The notes under the pieces are model-generated. The model did no database searches and was not told the origin of the DNA. It saw only the letters and a program-made list of their open reading frames with translations. A stretch of DNA of 64,000 bases from Paenibacillus sp. J2TS4. GTDB taxonomy: Bacteria > Bacillota > Bacilli > Paenibacillales > NBRC-103111. The stretch is taken from the NCBI RefSeq assembly GCF_018403245.1, contig NZ_BOSH01000001.1, positions 248,001 to 312,000 of the forward strand, in the 5' to 3' direction. Each line of letters starts with the position of its first letter. The stretch's first letter is position 1. Shown here in pieces: positions 53,022-63,598 of this stretch. The translations under genes were made by a program, and so were the position numbers.

Positions 53022-54143
53022 GTGGCCCGTATATTGATGAACCATGTATACAAAAGCTACGGCAAAGACAACTTGTACGCCGTAAAGGATTTCAATCTGG
53101 AAATATTGGATCAGGAGTTTATTGTCTTTGTTGGTCCCTCCGGCTGCGGCAAATCCACTACTCTGCGTATGGTGGCAGGTCTTGAGGACATTAGTGAAGG
53201 AGAAATTTACATCAACGACCAACTCATTAATGATTTGCCGCCGAAGGACCGGGACATTGCAATGGTTTTCCAAAATTACGCGCTTTATCCCAATATGAGT
53301 GTTTATGAAAATATTGCTTTTGGCCTGCGGCTGAGAAAGGTGCCCAAACATGAAATCGATTTGGGGGTGAAGAGGGCGGCACGTGTGCTGGAGATTGAAC
53401 AGTATCTGGACCGCAAGCCCAAGCAGTTGTCCGGGGGACAGCGTCAGCGTGTGGCCCTTGGCCGGGCGATTGTCCGTAATCCACAGGTGTTCCTGATGGA
53501 TGAGCCGCTGTCCAATCTGGACGCCAAGCTTCGTGTGCAGATGCGTACGGAAATTACCAGGCTGACCAAACAACTCGGGGTGACGACCATTTACGTCACG
53601 CATGACCAGACCGAAGCGATGACCATGGGCAGCCGCATCGTCGTCATGAAAGATGGATTGATTCAGCAGGTGGATACACCCGAGACGATCTATAACTTCC
53701 CGCAGAATATGTTTGTGGCCAGCTTCATTGGCTCCCCGCCCATGAATTTCATTCATGGCAAGCTGCAGGAAGTCGAGAAAGGCCGCCTGGAGTTCCACAC
53801 CCGCCGATTCGCCCTGGACATTCCGACGGGAATCGCACAGATGCTGCGGGAGAAACAGTTTGTCGAGCGCTACATTATCCTCGGTGTCCGTCCCGAGAAC
53901 ATCAGCCTGGATCAGATTGTATTCGATGCTTTCCCCGATGCTACCTTCGAAGGGATCCACAAGACCGATGAGCTGATGGGAGCTGACCGTTATATTCATG
54001 TGGATGCAGGGACCGAGACCAATATTGTAGCGCGTGTCAATCCCAGAAACCGATTCCAGGACGATGAGAAGGTCAAACTGGTCATGGATATGAACAAAGC
54101 GTTGTTTTTCGACAGGGACACAAACGAACGGATTATGAAATGA
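53022..54143 (+). CDS. Sugar ABC transporter ATP-binding protein, MsmX/UgpC type
   Basis: The 373-aa ATPase has Walker [22 protein letters not shown]-loop [20 protein letters not shown], signature [20 protein letters not shown], Walker [18 protein letters not shown]-loop [12 protein letters not shown], and a C-terminal MalK-like OB domain ([13 protein letters not shown]). It starts at GTG after GAAAGGGGTG. It is the first gene of the cluster and energises the permeases at 57234 and 58202. It is the only sugar-type ATPase in the window, so it could also serve the ATPase-less importers at 523 and 29249. Confidence 0.95.
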   Translation: MARILMNHVYKSYGKDNLYAVKDFNLEILDQEFIVFVGPSGCGKSTTLRMVAGLEDISEGEIYINDQLINDLPPKDRDIAMVFQNYALYPNMSVYENIAFGLRLRKVPKHEIDLGVKRAARVLEIEQYLDRKPKQLSGGQRQRVALGRAIVRNPQVFLMDEPLSNLDAKLRVQMRTEITRLTKQLGVTTIYVTHDQTEAMTMGSRIVVMKDGLIQQVDTPETIYNFPQNMFVASFIGSPPMNFIHGKLQEVEKGRLEFHTRRFALDIPTGIAQMLREKQFVERYIILGVRPENISLDQIVFDAFPDATFEGIHKTDELMGADRYIHVDAGTETNIVARVNPRNRFQDDEKVKLVMDMNKALFFDRDTNERIMK

Positions 54144-54172
54144 ACCTGAAGCGGAAAGGAGAAAGTACCCCC

Positions 54173-57100
54173 ATGGCATGCTCAACGGAAAAGAACGGAA
54201 AAGGGAAAGCTGCAGCTGCCAAGCGCCGGAGAAAAATAAGTCAAACTACCGTCATGCTGCTGTTGATGATGGTCTTGCTCACCTCTTCTTTAACGGACGG
54301 TTCATCGGTCAAAGCGAATAATCCTAAGGATGACCGGCTGGCGGATGATCTCAGCCGCTTTATTCAGGAACAGCTGGGGCCTTTTTATTACCAAGTGAAG
54401 CAGCAGTGGGAACAGGATGGCTTTCCGGCTGCAACGGAATCGTTCAGTGTCAAAGCTGTGAATTACACAGCTGCTTCCAATGAGGATCTTGTGACGGCAG
54501 GGAGCTATGAAGGCCGTCAGAATGTTCTGATCTGGAGAACTAACCGGGAGGAATGGATCGAGCTTGAGCTCGACGTTCCGACCACAGGGCTTTATGAAAT
54601 GAAAGCCAGTTATAACCATTGGCGGGATCCACAAGCGGAAACGACCTCCTTCCGTCCGGTCAATCTCGCTATGACGATTAACGGAGAGTTTCCTTACCGC
54701 GAAGCCCGGTCGATCCGCTTTCCCCGTTATTATCATGACGATTATCCTTGGAAGAAAGACAAGGACGGTCATCATATACGCCCCCAGCCGATTGAGATTG
54801 AACGGTGGGCAGAGCTTCCGATTACGGACAGGGAAGATTCCTACGGAACGCCCCTGTTATGGTATTTAGAAGCTGGAACGCAAACGCTGCGACTTCAAGG
54901 AAGCTCATCCATCGTGCTGGATGAGTTGCAGTTCGGGCCTCCGAGCATGATTCCCGATTATGCGACGGTGAGACAGGCATACCCAGCCACTGCTGCTTCA
55001 CCTGATGTCGAGCCAATCGTTATTGAAGCGGAAGCTATGACTGAGAAGAATGAAGTGTCGATTCAGATATTGAGCGATCCCGACGCGTTCATGACTCCCA
55101 AAGCCAATGGAAAAATTATATTCAACGGAGTTGGCGGTAACCGCTGGAATGACGGCGGGGAAATGATTACGTGGGAGTTCGAAGTAGTGGAAGACGGACT
55201 TTACCAGATAGGTATGCGTGCTCTGAATAACTTGCAATTCAATGTAACCGCTCATCGGAAGGTTTACATCGATGGACAGGTACCGTTCCAGGAAATGCTT
55301 GCTTTCAGAATTCCCTACAATCGTTCTTGGCAGAAGGTGGTGCTGAATGATAAAGAAGAGCAGCCCTATGCATTCTACTTAACTAAGGGCAAGCACACCC
55401 TGTCGATGAGCGTAACCTATGCTCCTCACAAGCAGGTGCAGGTGCTCCTGGAACAGGTCAACCAGGAGCTGGGAGTAGTATCCCGGAACTTGCAGGCATT
55501 GACCAAGGGGGATGACGACAAGAACCGGACGTGGGATATTGCCGCCAGCTTCCCGGAGATGCTCGAGGATTTAAGAAGTGCCCGCGATAAAATCAGCGTC
55601 ATGGCCGATTTGTGGCTGGATGAGAATCTTGAAAGGGATAACAATTATCAGTCATTGCGTACAGCGATTTCCGATATAGACAAGCTGCTTGATTATCCTA
55701 ACCATATTCCGAACAAGAAGGATACGCTTTCTCTGATTCAGACAAAAGTGGTTTCCATAACGAATCAACTGCTTAAATCGCCAATGACTTTAGACCAGAT
55801 CATCATAGCTCCATACGAGCAGGAACTGCCGAGAATGACCGCCAACGTATGGGAGAAGTCGGTCAATGGGATGATGGGATTTTTCCGCTCATTCTCTGAG
55901 GAAACAACATTAACCGGAGCTGACGGGGAAGTGCTGACCGTATGGATGAATTACGGACGGGATTATGTCAACCTGCTCCAGGAGCTGGCAAACCAGTACT
56001 TTACTCCGAAGACAGGAATACCGGTCAAGATCGACCTGCTTCCAAGCGAGGATCTGCTGGTCTTGGCCAATGCTACTGGCAATGTACCTGACGTGGCGAT
56101 TGGAATAGGGGAAGGGCGTCCATCGGAATTCGCCTTCCGGAACTCAGTGATCAATCTGGCGGAGTTCGAAGGATTCGATCAGTTGATTGAAGATTTCGCG
56201 CCGGGCTCGATTATGCCTTATTACTATGACGGTGGTTATTATGCCCTGCCGGAGACACTTCAGTTCAGGCTGCTGTTCTACCGCAAAGACATTCTCGATC
56301 ACTTAGGGCTTGAAGTTCCTGATACATGGGATGATGTGTATGAAATGCTTCCGACTTTGCAGCAGAATGGCTACAATTTCTTCCTGCCGACAGGAGAATT
56401 CCTTCCCTTTGTCTACCAGAATGGAGCGGATTTCTATGCCAATGACGGAATCAGCACCGGACTGGACTCCCCGGAAGGGTTCGCTTTCTTCCGCGAAATA
56501 ACGGAATTGTTCAGCATGTACGGCATTGATAGACAGGTATCAAGTTTCTTACAGCATTTCCGTGACGGCTACATGCCGATCGGCGTAGCGGATTTGAATA
56601 TGTATTTGCAGCTGCTTGTAGCAGCTCCCGAGCTCACCGGCTGGTGGGGGATGGCTCCGCTCCCGGGTTATCCGAACAGTGATGGGGAAGTGCAGCGCTG
56701 GTCCGGCGGCAACATCGGCATGCTGGCGCAAGGGCTTGGATTTGGTGCTCAGGCCAGTTCCGGGAGCGGAGGACAGTCGGCAGCAATGATTATGAGCAAA
56801 TCCGAGAAGTCGGAAGAAGGATGGGAGTTTATCCGCTGGTGGCTCTCTGCTCCTATCCAGGAGCAATTCGGTTCAGAATTGGAAGGATTCTACGGAGCGG
56901 AATTCCGCTGGAACACGGCTAACCTGGAGGCATTCATGCGCCTGCCCTGGACTCAGGAGGAGTTGACTCCTATCCTTGAGCAGTGGCGCTGGTATAAGGC
57001 CATGGTTAACGTGCCGGGGTCCTACTTTATCCCCCGGGAACTGAACAATGCCTGGAACCGGACGGTCGTCGACGGCATGAACTACCGCCGATCGTTCGAA

Positions 57101-57247
57101 ATGGCCATTATGAACATCAACCGGGAGATGGTCCGCAAGCAGAAGGAATTCGGCTACCGTGACGAGGACAATCAGGTAATCCGGACGTTTAACCTTCCGG
57201 AAGTGAACCTGCCGTGGGAAGGAGTAAAGCGCTATGTCAGCGATTGA
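54173..57247 (+). CDS. Very large extracellular solute-binding protein with N-terminal carbohydrate-binding-like domains
   Basis: The 1024-aa product has a charged start and a hydrophobic signal segment (VMLLLMMVLLTSSLTDGSSV) with no lipobox Cys. Two beta-sandwich-like repeats follow, each with a YEMKASYNHW- or YQIGMRALNN-type strand and a (I/V)DGQ/NGEFP turn (residues about 90-270 and 290-430), like CBM35-type modules. Next come about 130 helical residues, and from about 560 a family-1 sugar-binding protein (GEVLTVWMNYGRDYVNLLQE, PDVAIGIGEGRPSEFAFRNS, YYALPETLQFRLLFYRKDIL). Ordinary receptors have 400-550 residues. The ATG at 54173 follows AAAGGAG; an ATG at 54140 overlapping the previous stop has no ribosome site. 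It should catch a large oligosaccharide. How it is held at the membrane is unclear. Confidence 0.85.
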   Translation: MACSTEKNGKGKAAAAKRRRKISQTTVMLLLMMVLLTSSLTDGSSVKANNPKDDRLADDLSRFIQEQLGPFYYQVKQQWEQDGFPAATESFSVKAVNYTAASNEDLVTAGSYEGRQNVLIWRTNREEWIELELDVPTTGLYEMKASYNHWRDPQAETTSFRPVNLAMTINGEFPYREARSIRFPRYYHDDYPWKKDKDGHHIRPQPIEIERWAELPITDREDSYGTPLLWYLEAGTQTLRLQGSSSIVLDELQFGPPSMIPDYATVRQAYPATAASPDVEPIVIEAEAMTEKNEVSIQILSDPDAFMTPKANGKIIFNGVGGNRWNDGGEMITWEFEVVEDGLYQIGMRALNNLQFNVTAHRKVYIDGQVPFQEMLAFRIPYNRSWQKVVLNDKEEQPYAFYLTKGKHTLSMSVTYAPHKQVQVLLEQVNQELGVVSRNLQALTKGDDDKNRTWDIAASFPEMLEDLRSARDKISVMADLWLDENLERDNNYQSLRTAISDIDKLLDYPNHIPNKKDTLSLIQTKVVSITNQLLKSPMTLDQIIIAPYEQELPRMTANVWEKSVNGMMGFFRSFSEETTLTGADGEVLTVWMNYGRDYVNLLQELANQYFTPKTGIPVKIDLLPSEDLLVLANATGNVPDVAIGIGEGRPSEFAFRNSVINLAEFEGFDQLIEDFAPGSIMPYYYDGGYYALPETLQFRLLFYRKDILDHLGLEVPDTWDDVYEMLPTLQQNGYNFFLPTGEFLPFVYQNGADFYANDGISTGLDSPEGFAFFREITELFSMYGIDRQVSSFLQHFRDGYMPIGVADLNMYLQLLVAAPELTGWWGMAPLPGYPNSDGEVQRWSGGNIGMLAQGLGFGAQASSGSGGQSAAMIMSKSEKSEEGWEFIRWWLSAPIQEQFGSELEGFYGAEFRWNTANLEAFMRLPWTQEELTPILEQWRWYKAMVNVPGSYFIPRELNNAWNRTVVDGMNYRRSFEMAIMNINREMVRKQKEFGYRDEDNQVIRTFNLPEVNLPWEGVKRYVSD

Positions 57248-58202
57248 CTATAAGACTCAAACGATCAAGGGCTCTATGCGAACCAAGGGTAGGTTCGGCT
57301 TGTTTCTGCAGGAAGTATGGAAATACCGGCTGTCCTATTTGTTCATTGCCCCCTTCCTGATAGCCTTCTCCATCTTTATTCTTATCCCGGTTCTGGCTGC
57401 AATCGGATTAAGCTTCACCTTCTTTAACGGAATGGAGGCGCCGAGCTGGATCGGCTGGGCCAACTATGAATATTTGCTCTCTGCAGACTCTCTCTTTCTG
57501 CAGTATGCGCTGCCTAATACGATCAAATTTGCCGTCATTGTAGGCCCTGGAGGCTATATTGCTTCTTTTATCCTAGCATGGCTGATAGCGCAAATTCCGG
57601 ATAAAGCCAGGTTGTGGTATGTCCTAGCGTTCTATGCGCCGTCGCTGGCTGGCGGTGTAACGATGAGCATCATTTGGATTCCGATGCTGTCGGGTGACCG
57701 GATCGGGTATTTGAATAGTTTCCTGCTCGGGCTGAACATTATCGATGAACCGATGCTATGGGTGCTCGATAAAGATCTGATTATGGGTTCCATGATCGCT
57801 GTAACGCTATGGTCCTCAATGGGAATCGGTTTTCTGGCGATGCTGGCCGGCATTCTTAATGTCGACAAGCAGTTGATCGAGGCCGGACGGCTGGACGGGA
57901 TCCGCAGCAGACTGCAGGAAGTATGGCATATTACGATTCCGGTCATGAAGCCGCAGATGCTGTTCGCTGCAGTCATGGCCATCGTAGGAGCGTTTAAGGC
58001 GGGAAACATCGGGGTCCAGCTCTCCGGACAGAACCCGACCCCGCAGTATGCGGGAAACCTGCTTGTCAACCATGTGGAGGATTACGGTCTCATCCGTTTC
58101 GAGATGGGGTATGCTTCCGCGGTTTCCGTCGTTCTACTAGTAATTATCTTTTTTGCCAACCGATTAAGTTGGAAACTATTTGGAACAAAGGGTGATGAGT
58201 AA
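57234..58202 (+). CDS. Sugar ABC transporter permease (MalF/UgpA type)
   Basis: The 322-aa membrane protein has six transmembrane segments: [20 protein letters not shown] early, and the EAA region KQLIEAGRLDGIRSRLQEVW (about residues 215-234). It overlaps the receptor gene by 14 bases and is itself overlapped by one base by the next permease, so the four genes are translationally coupled. GGAAGGAG precedes the ATG. Confidence 0.93.
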   Translation: MSAIDYKTQTIKGSMRTKGRFGLFLQEVWKYRLSYLFIAPFLIAFSIFILIPVLAAIGLSFTFFNGMEAPSWIGWANYEYLLSADSLFLQYALPNTIKFAVIVGPGGYIASFILAWLIAQIPDKARLWYVLAFYAPSLAGGVTMSIIWIPMLSGDRIGYLNSFLLGLNIIDEPMLWVLDKDLIMGSMIAVTLWSSMGIGFLAMLAGILNVDKQLIEAGRLDGIRSRLQEVWHITIPVMKPQMLFAAVMAIVGAFKAGNIGVQLSGQNPTPQYAGNLLVNHVEDYGLIRFEMGYASAVSVVLLVIIFFANRLSWKLFGTKGDE

Positions 58203-59110
58203 TGGCTGCTGCCGAACCGGTTAAAGAGCAGAAGAAATGGCCGATGCGGTGGAAGAAACCCCACTTTATCAGATGGGAGCTGGCGCAAATATGGCTTGCC
58301 TTCTGGTTGTTCTTTCTGGGCATCTTCATGCTGCTGCCCTTGATTTATATATTCAATCATGCTTTGAAGCCTTATTCGGAACTGTTCATCTTTCCGCCCA
58401 ACATCTTTGTAATCAACCCGACGCTGTCTAATTTCTTGGAATTGTTCGTAATTACCCGGGACTCGCTGGTCCCTGCTTCCCGTTATTTGTTTAACAGTAT
58501 TACGATTGCCATCTTGGCCACGTCAGCGGTAGTTATAGTCAGCGCTTTATGCGCTTATCCATTGTCCAAACACAAGTTCCCCGGTGCCAACGCATTGTTT
58601 ATGGTCATCATCGTCTCCCTTATGTTTGTTCCTGAGACGATGCTGATCCCGCGCTATGTTGTTGTGTCCAGCCTGGGAATTATGAATACGTACTGGGCGC
58701 ATATTTTGCCTCATGTTGCCGCACCGGTCAGTGTCTTTCTAATGAAGCAATTTATGGACCAGGTGCCTGATGAACTGCTTGAAGCGGCAAAGATCGACGG
58801 GGCCCGTGAATTCACCGTCTTTCTTCGCATCGTTATGCCTATCTGCATGCCCGCTGTAGCGACGACGGCCATACTCCAGTTTCAAGGAATTTGGGGAAGC
58901 ATCGAAACATCCGTTTTTTTCATGACCGATGATGCGATGAAGACGTTCCCTTTCTTCCTGCAGACGCTGACGCAGAACTTGGCCAACTCGGTAGCCAGAC
59001 AGGGAGCCGCAGCCGCTGCTGGCCTGGTCATGTTCCTGCCCCTGCTTTTTGTGTTCCTTGTCTTCCAGCGCAAAGTAATCGCTACAATGGCGCATTCCGG
59101 AATCAAATAA
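58202..59110 (+). CDS. Carbohydrate ABC transporter permease (MalG/UgpE type)
   Basis: The 302-aa membrane protein shows LFFLGIFMLLPLIYIFNHAL, MFVPETMLIPRYVVVSSLGI, and the EAA loop DELLEAAKIDGAREFTVFLR (about residues 190-209). Start and stop of neighbouring genes overlap as TAATG. It completes the channel with 57234. Confidence 0.93.
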   Translation: MAAAEPVKEQKKWPMRWKKPHFIRWELAQIWLAFWLFFLGIFMLLPLIYIFNHALKPYSELFIFPPNIFVINPTLSNFLELFVITRDSLVPASRYLFNSITIAILATSAVVIVSALCAYPLSKHKFPGANALFMVIIVSLMFVPETMLIPRYVVVSSLGIMNTYWAHILPHVAAPVSVFLMKQFMDQVPDELLEAAKIDGAREFTVFLRIVMPICMPAVATTAILQFQGIWGSIETSVFFMTDDAMKTFPFFLQTLTQNLANSVARQGAAAAAGLVMFLPLLFVFLVFQRKVIATMAHSGIK

Positions 59111-59136
59111 TAGAAGAAAGGAGGAAGTGAGCCAAC

Positions 59137-61290
59137 ATGAAGACATGGGCCAAACGATGGGCACTGCTTCTTGCAGTCGTTATGATGGTTTCCATCCTGC
59201 AAGGAACAACAGCCGTCTGCGCGGAGGTTACGTATCCGACTTTTACCCGCGACAGCTTTGGAAATGTTATCTTTACCCAGCCTGCTTATATCCCCATAAA
59301 GGTTATAGGCAGCGAGCTGACTCAGCCTGATCCTGAAAATCCGGGAGAGGTGATCCCTTCGCCGCTGGCCAATCCCAAAGATGTATTTGTAGGTCCTGAT
59401 GATCATATCTACATTGCCGACAGCGGCAACAACCGGATTGTCCATTTGGATGAGAACTACGATTTTATCCGTTACCTGACGGTTTCAGAGAAACCGCTGT
59501 TGAATCCTGAAGGCGTGTTTGTCAATGAAGCGGGTCATGTCTTTATAGCAGATACGGGAAATAAGCGGATTGTCCAATTGGATGCCGACGGCAGTTTAAT
59601 CCAGGAAATCGCCAGGCCGGAATCCCGGTTTATCCCGGATTCTTTTCAATATGATCCGGTTAAGCTGGTGGCTGATAAAAGAGGGTACCTCTATGTAGCA
59701 ACGCTTGGAGGCTACCGAGGGCTGCTGCAATTGGATCCTGAAGGGGGATTCCAAAGCTTCTATGGTGCCAACCGCACCGAGTTCTCGGCTATGGATGCGT
59801 TAAAAAGGACGATTTACACCCGGGAAATGTATGAGAACGAAATGAGCAAGCTTCCCGGTACGATCAGCAATGTTACGGTGGGACCTAACGGCTTTATATA
59901 TACAGTCAGTTCCGGTGAAATTACAAAAAATCAAATTAAAAGACTGGATGCCCAGGGCAGAAATCTGCTGATCAGATCAGATGAGACGCTGACAGGCGCT
60001 GGCAAGACTCTGGTTTTTGGAGAGAGCTTGTTCACCATGTATTCCGGTGGGAAGAAGCTGATTCCGCAGCTGACGGATGTTGCCGTTGACCAATATGGCA
60101 ATATGGTTGTCATCGACCGTCAATTCAATTTCGTCAATCAATATGATCCTTATGGCAACCTGCTGTTCTTCTGGGGAGGCAATTCCTCGAATTCGTTAAC
60201 CCAGCTCGGGCTTATCAAGAATCCGATAGCCGTCGATATTAATTCGCGGGATGAGCTAATGATTCTGGACGATCAAGGAGCGGTCCTTCAAGTGTTCGAG
60301 CTCTCGGAGTTCGGCCACCTGGTTTATAAAGCCAACGAGCTGACGAATAACGGGTTCTATAAAGAAAGTGAACCGTATTGGCAGCAAATCTTAAATTTGA
60401 ATGCACAGTTTGCCCCTGCTCTGACCGGTCTGGCCAAAGCGGCCTACGCCAATGGAGAGTACAGCCGCTCACTGGACTTGTTCCACAGGGCAGGGGATCA
60501 GAACGGCTACTCCGATTCGTTCTGGCAGTTGAGGTTGAACTGGTTCCAGGAGCGGTTCTCTTTCTTCGCGAGTGCTGCTTTGATCGTCGGAATGCTCTAT
60601 TTGCTAGCCGGTTATTTCAAGAAAAAGATTCCTTGGCTCCGGAGGAAGAACAAAAAATCTGGAAAAACCTTCGAGGTTATTGAACAACTCAAACATGCTT
60701 TGTACCTGTTAAAGCATCCTCTGGATGGCTTTACCGCCTTGCGCTTTGAAGGCAAAGGGGGGTTCATGGGGGCAATCATTCTCTTAATAGGCATGTATGC
60801 TACGCTGGTGATCACGCGGATGTATACCAGCTTTACGTTTAACAACATACCGCCCAATTCGGTTAATGCCGTTGCGATTCTGATCCAGTTCGCCCTGATT
60901 TGGCTCGCCTGGGTCGTATGCAATTACTTGATCAGCTCGATTTATCGTGGAGAAGGCCGCTTCCGGGATGTCTTTATTGGCAGTTCTTATGCCTTGACGC
61001 CATTCGTTCTGCTAGGCATTCCTTTGGCTCTTGTATCTAATGTAATGACTGGATCCGAGGAAGCCATCTATCAGTATCTGCTCTATGCAATCTATGTATG
61101 GGTTGGAGCGATGTTCTTCTGGAAGGTCCAGTCCCTGCAGAACTATGGGGTTGGAGAGACCGTTGTCAACCTGTTATTGTCGTTGTTCGCTATGGTGGTC
61201 ATGGGCGTCATTATTTTTGTAATCGTTGGACTATCCAATGAGCTTCGCTTGTTTATCTATGAGATTTATCAGGAGGTGTCGATGCGGTGA
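59137..61290 (+). CDS. NHL-repeat / Yip1-type membrane protein of the carbohydrate cluster
   Basis: The 717-aa protein has a signal peptide (residues 1-29). An extracellular six-bladed-type NHL propeller follows (repeats such as PKDVFVGPDDHIYIADSGNN, PEGVFVNEAGHVFIADTGNK, VAVDQYGNMVVIDRQFN; residues about 60-390). Then come a TPR-like stretch (GFYKESEPYWQQILNLNAQF), one membrane segment (about 470-490), a basic cytoplasmic loop, and five further membrane helices of Yip1 type (residues about 540-700). NHL propellers bind proteins, RNA or glycans. In this cluster it may dock the lipobox-less receptor or sense the ligand. It lies 26 bases after the permease and overlaps the next gene by four bases. 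Confidence 0.8.
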   Translation: MKTWAKRWALLLAVVMMVSILQGTTAVCAEVTYPTFTRDSFGNVIFTQPAYIPIKVIGSELTQPDPENPGEVIPSPLANPKDVFVGPDDHIYIADSGNNRIVHLDENYDFIRYLTVSEKPLLNPEGVFVNEAGHVFIADTGNKRIVQLDADGSLIQEIARPESRFIPDSFQYDPVKLVADKRGYLYVATLGGYRGLLQLDPEGGFQSFYGANRTEFSAMDALKRTIYTREMYENEMSKLPGTISNVTVGPNGFIYTVSSGEITKNQIKRLDAQGRNLLIRSDETLTGAGKTLVFGESLFTMYSGGKKLIPQLTDVAVDQYGNMVVIDRQFNFVNQYDPYGNLLFFWGGNSSNSLTQLGLIKNPIAVDINSRDELMILDDQGAVLQVFELSEFGHLVYKANELTNNGFYKESEPYWQQILNLNAQFAPALTGLAKAAYANGEYSRSLDLFHRAGDQNGYSDSFWQLRLNWFQERFSFFASAALIVGMLYLLAGYFKKKIPWLRRKNKKSGKTFEVIEQLKHALYLLKHPLDGFTALRFEGKGGFMGAIILLIGMYATLVITRMYTSFTFNNIPPNSVNAVAILIQFALIWLAWVVCNYLISSIYRGEGRFRDVFIGSSYALTPFVLLGIPLALVSNVMTGSEEAIYQYLLYAIYVWVGAMFFWKVQSLQNYGVGETVVNLLLSLFAMVVMGVIIFVIVGLSNELRLFIYEIYQEVSMR

Positions 61291-63593
61291 ATAAGATAAA
61301 ATCATTCATTGCCGGGCTGCCATCCCGAATGATGTCAGGCATCCGCTCCCATCTTCTGCAAACGGTCTTTGCCGCGGTCCTGATTATTGCCATAGCCATC
61401 TTCCTGTCCCAGACCAATATCAAGTTTCGGGACAGTCCGAGCGCTAGCGCGCAACCCCCTCCGGCTTCATCCACGCCTAATCCGATGAAGTCGCATGATC
61501 AACTGCCCTCCCTTGAAGGGTTTGCCGAGGTGGCTAAAAATGAGAATCTCGTGTTGAGGTTTGACCAAATCAGCGGGCATTTTGCCGTTGATGACAAGCG
61601 TACGGGCCGCACCTGGCTCTCTTACCCAGATCCGCAGGATTGGCCCAATGAAACAATCGGAGGAATATGGAGGGACCACCTTCGTTCCCCGCTGATGCTC
61701 TCTACTTTGGATTTCTCCGTATTCAACTCGCAGGCCAAGGTATCGAACTGGATCGTGGAAGATGGGACGATTGAGAATTATGAGCCTATTGAGGGTGGGG
61801 TAAGTCTGGTCTATAAGTTCCCTCAGCTTAATGTGGATATTCCGGTACAAATCCGGATACAAGATGATTACGTGGAAACCAAAATTATCAATGACGGAGT
61901 AGTTGAAGGTAAGAACGGTCTTCTGTGGGTAAGGCTGTTTCCGTTTTTTGCAGCAGAACACAGCAGAGGACAGGAAGGGTACCACTTTATTCCTGACGGC
62001 TCCGGAGCGCTAATTGATTTCAACCGGCAGGGAACGGCAGGCAATCTCATCTACAAGGCTCCGGTTTACGGATCCGATGGGTCCTTCTTTTCAGGAAATC
62101 AGTCAAGGCAGAGTGTAAGTATGCCGGTGTTTGGAATGAAATCGGAAGATGGCGCCTACTTGGCAGTAATTGGCGAGGGTGCTGAGTATGCCGATGTAAT
62201 GGCTTCCCCCGCAGGAGCCTACAGCCGGTACAACTGGATGGGAACCGAGATGCGTTACCGGTCCCTGTTCAGACAGATCACCAACCGTTCCCGGGGAACC
62301 GGATTTGACAAATATCCCGAGGAAATCCGTTTTGGCAGCGACCGTCAGGTCCGTTATTATTTCCTTGAACCGGATCAGGCTTCTTACTCCGGAATGGCGA
62401 ACCGCTACCGCCAAGTATTGATGGAAGAGCAGGAATATGAGCGGATACAGCCTAATGGAGGTTTGCCTCTCCACTTAACGTTAATTGGGGGCGCCCAGGA
62501 GAGGGGGACTTTTCGCAATCGTTACATTCCGATGACGACCTCCTCCCAAGCAATGGAGATCGTTAACAGATTGTATGGCAGCGGTGTCGAGAAGATGCAG
62601 ATCAACTTGCTGGGCTGGCAGAAAGGGGGATTTTCCGAATTCGGAACTATGCTTCCGGTAGACAACAGGCTTGGAGGCAATGACGGGTTGTCCCAATTCA
62701 TTGATTTTGCCCATTCCTTGCAAATCCCAGTGACCTATGGGGTTAATTATTTCCTGCATAATGGCAAGGGCGGTTTCTCAGAGCGCTATCACGCCATGAG
62801 GGATTTATCCGGAACCATTGTTAAGTATTGGGATTGGGGGAACCGGGAAATGCCCATCGTCAGCCATGGTTATGTCCAAGAAGCGATCTCCCGGGACATT
62901 GAAAAAATGAAAAAACTGAAACTGGATGGAATGACTTTTGGAGGTGGCTACTGGTACGGGGAAGGACTTGGCCAGAGACTGATCAGTGACTTCAATAACC
63001 GATTCGGCACCACCCGGACCGGCTCCATGGAAATCCAGAACCAATACTTCGAGATGGCGCAAGAGGCGTTCGATATAGTAGGGGGAACGAGCACCAAACA
63101 ATTTGTTAATCAGCATGTCGATCATATTATCTACCAAAGTGATGACTATTCTTATGATCTCTTTTCTTCCAGAGCGGTTCCCTTTATTCAAATAGCGACA
63201 CATGGGCTGTTGACTTATTCATCCGAATATGTCAATGAGCGGCAGGAATTCGGAAACCAGTTGCTGCGCGATCTGGAATTCGGGTCTGTGCCGGCCTTCC
63301 TGATTTCCAAAGAGCCAACGGATTTGCTCAGCAGGGCTTTCGGAATATCTCCTTTCAGCACACAATTCAGCGATTGGGAGACGGAGGCGGTCAGACACTA
63401 CCAGATCTATAATGAAGTTTTGGGTGATGTCCAAGACCAATTCATTGTGGATCACCGGCAGTTGGCCCCGCAGGTGTTTGCCACCACATATGAGAATGGA
63501 AAACGGGTAATTGTCAACCATGCTCCCACCCCTTATAGGAAGGATGGAATAACTGTTGAGGCCAGGGGCTATACGATCGAAGGGGGGATGTGA
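61287..63593 (+). CDS. DUF5696-domain protein, membrane-anchored, TIM-barrel-like
   Basis: The 768-aa product has one N-terminal transmembrane segment (LLQTVFAAVLIIAIAIFLSQ, about residues 13-32) and a Pro/Ser-rich linker. A large extracellular part follows, first beta-rich (FRFDQISGHFAVDDKRTGRT-type start), then TIM-barrel-like with MQINLLGWQKGGFSEFG, VTYGVNYFLHNGKGGF and DGMTFGGGYWYGEGLGQRL. The pattern is that of DUF5696 proteins next to Paenibacillus sugar importers, and a glycoside hydrolase function is plausible. The GTG start overlaps the previous stop (GTGA). No catalytic residues can be named with certainty. Confidence 0.8.
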   Translation: MNKIKSFIAGLPSRMMSGIRSHLLQTVFAAVLIIAIAIFLSQTNIKFRDSPSASAQPPPASSTPNPMKSHDQLPSLEGFAEVAKNENLVLRFDQISGHFAVDDKRTGRTWLSYPDPQDWPNETIGGIWRDHLRSPLMLSTLDFSVFNSQAKVSNWIVEDGTIENYEPIEGGVSLVYKFPQLNVDIPVQIRIQDDYVETKIINDGVVEGKNGLLWVRLFPFFAAEHSRGQEGYHFIPDGSGALIDFNRQGTAGNLIYKAPVYGSDGSFFSGNQSRQSVSMPVFGMKSEDGAYLAVIGEGAEYADVMASPAGAYSRYNWMGTEMRYRSLFRQITNRSRGTGFDKYPEEIRFGSDRQVRYYFLEPDQASYSGMANRYRQVLMEEQEYERIQPNGGLPLHLTLIGGAQERGTFRNRYIPMTTSSQAMEIVNRLYGSGVEKMQINLLGWQKGGFSEFGTMLPVDNRLGGNDGLSQFIDFAHSLQIPVTYGVNYFLHNGKGGFSERYHAMRDLSGTIVKYWDWGNREMPIVSHGYVQEAISRDIEKMKKLKLDGMTFGGGYWYGEGLGQRLISDFNNRFGTTRTGSMEIQNQYFEMAQEAFDIVGGTSTKQFVNQHVDHIIYQSDDYSYDLFSSRAVPFIQIATHGLLTYSSEYVNERQEFGNQLLRDLEFGSVPAFLISKEPTDLLSRAFGISPFSTQFSDWETEAVRHYQIYNEVLGDVQDQFIVDHRQLAPQVFATTYENGKRVIVNHAPTPYRKDGITVEARGYTIEGGM

Positions 63594-63598
63594 CGGAT

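Noticed and set aside
53016..54185. 389-codon minus-strand frame
   Set aside because: Lies wholly opposite the ABC ATPase gene and has no family features; a shadow of biased codon use.
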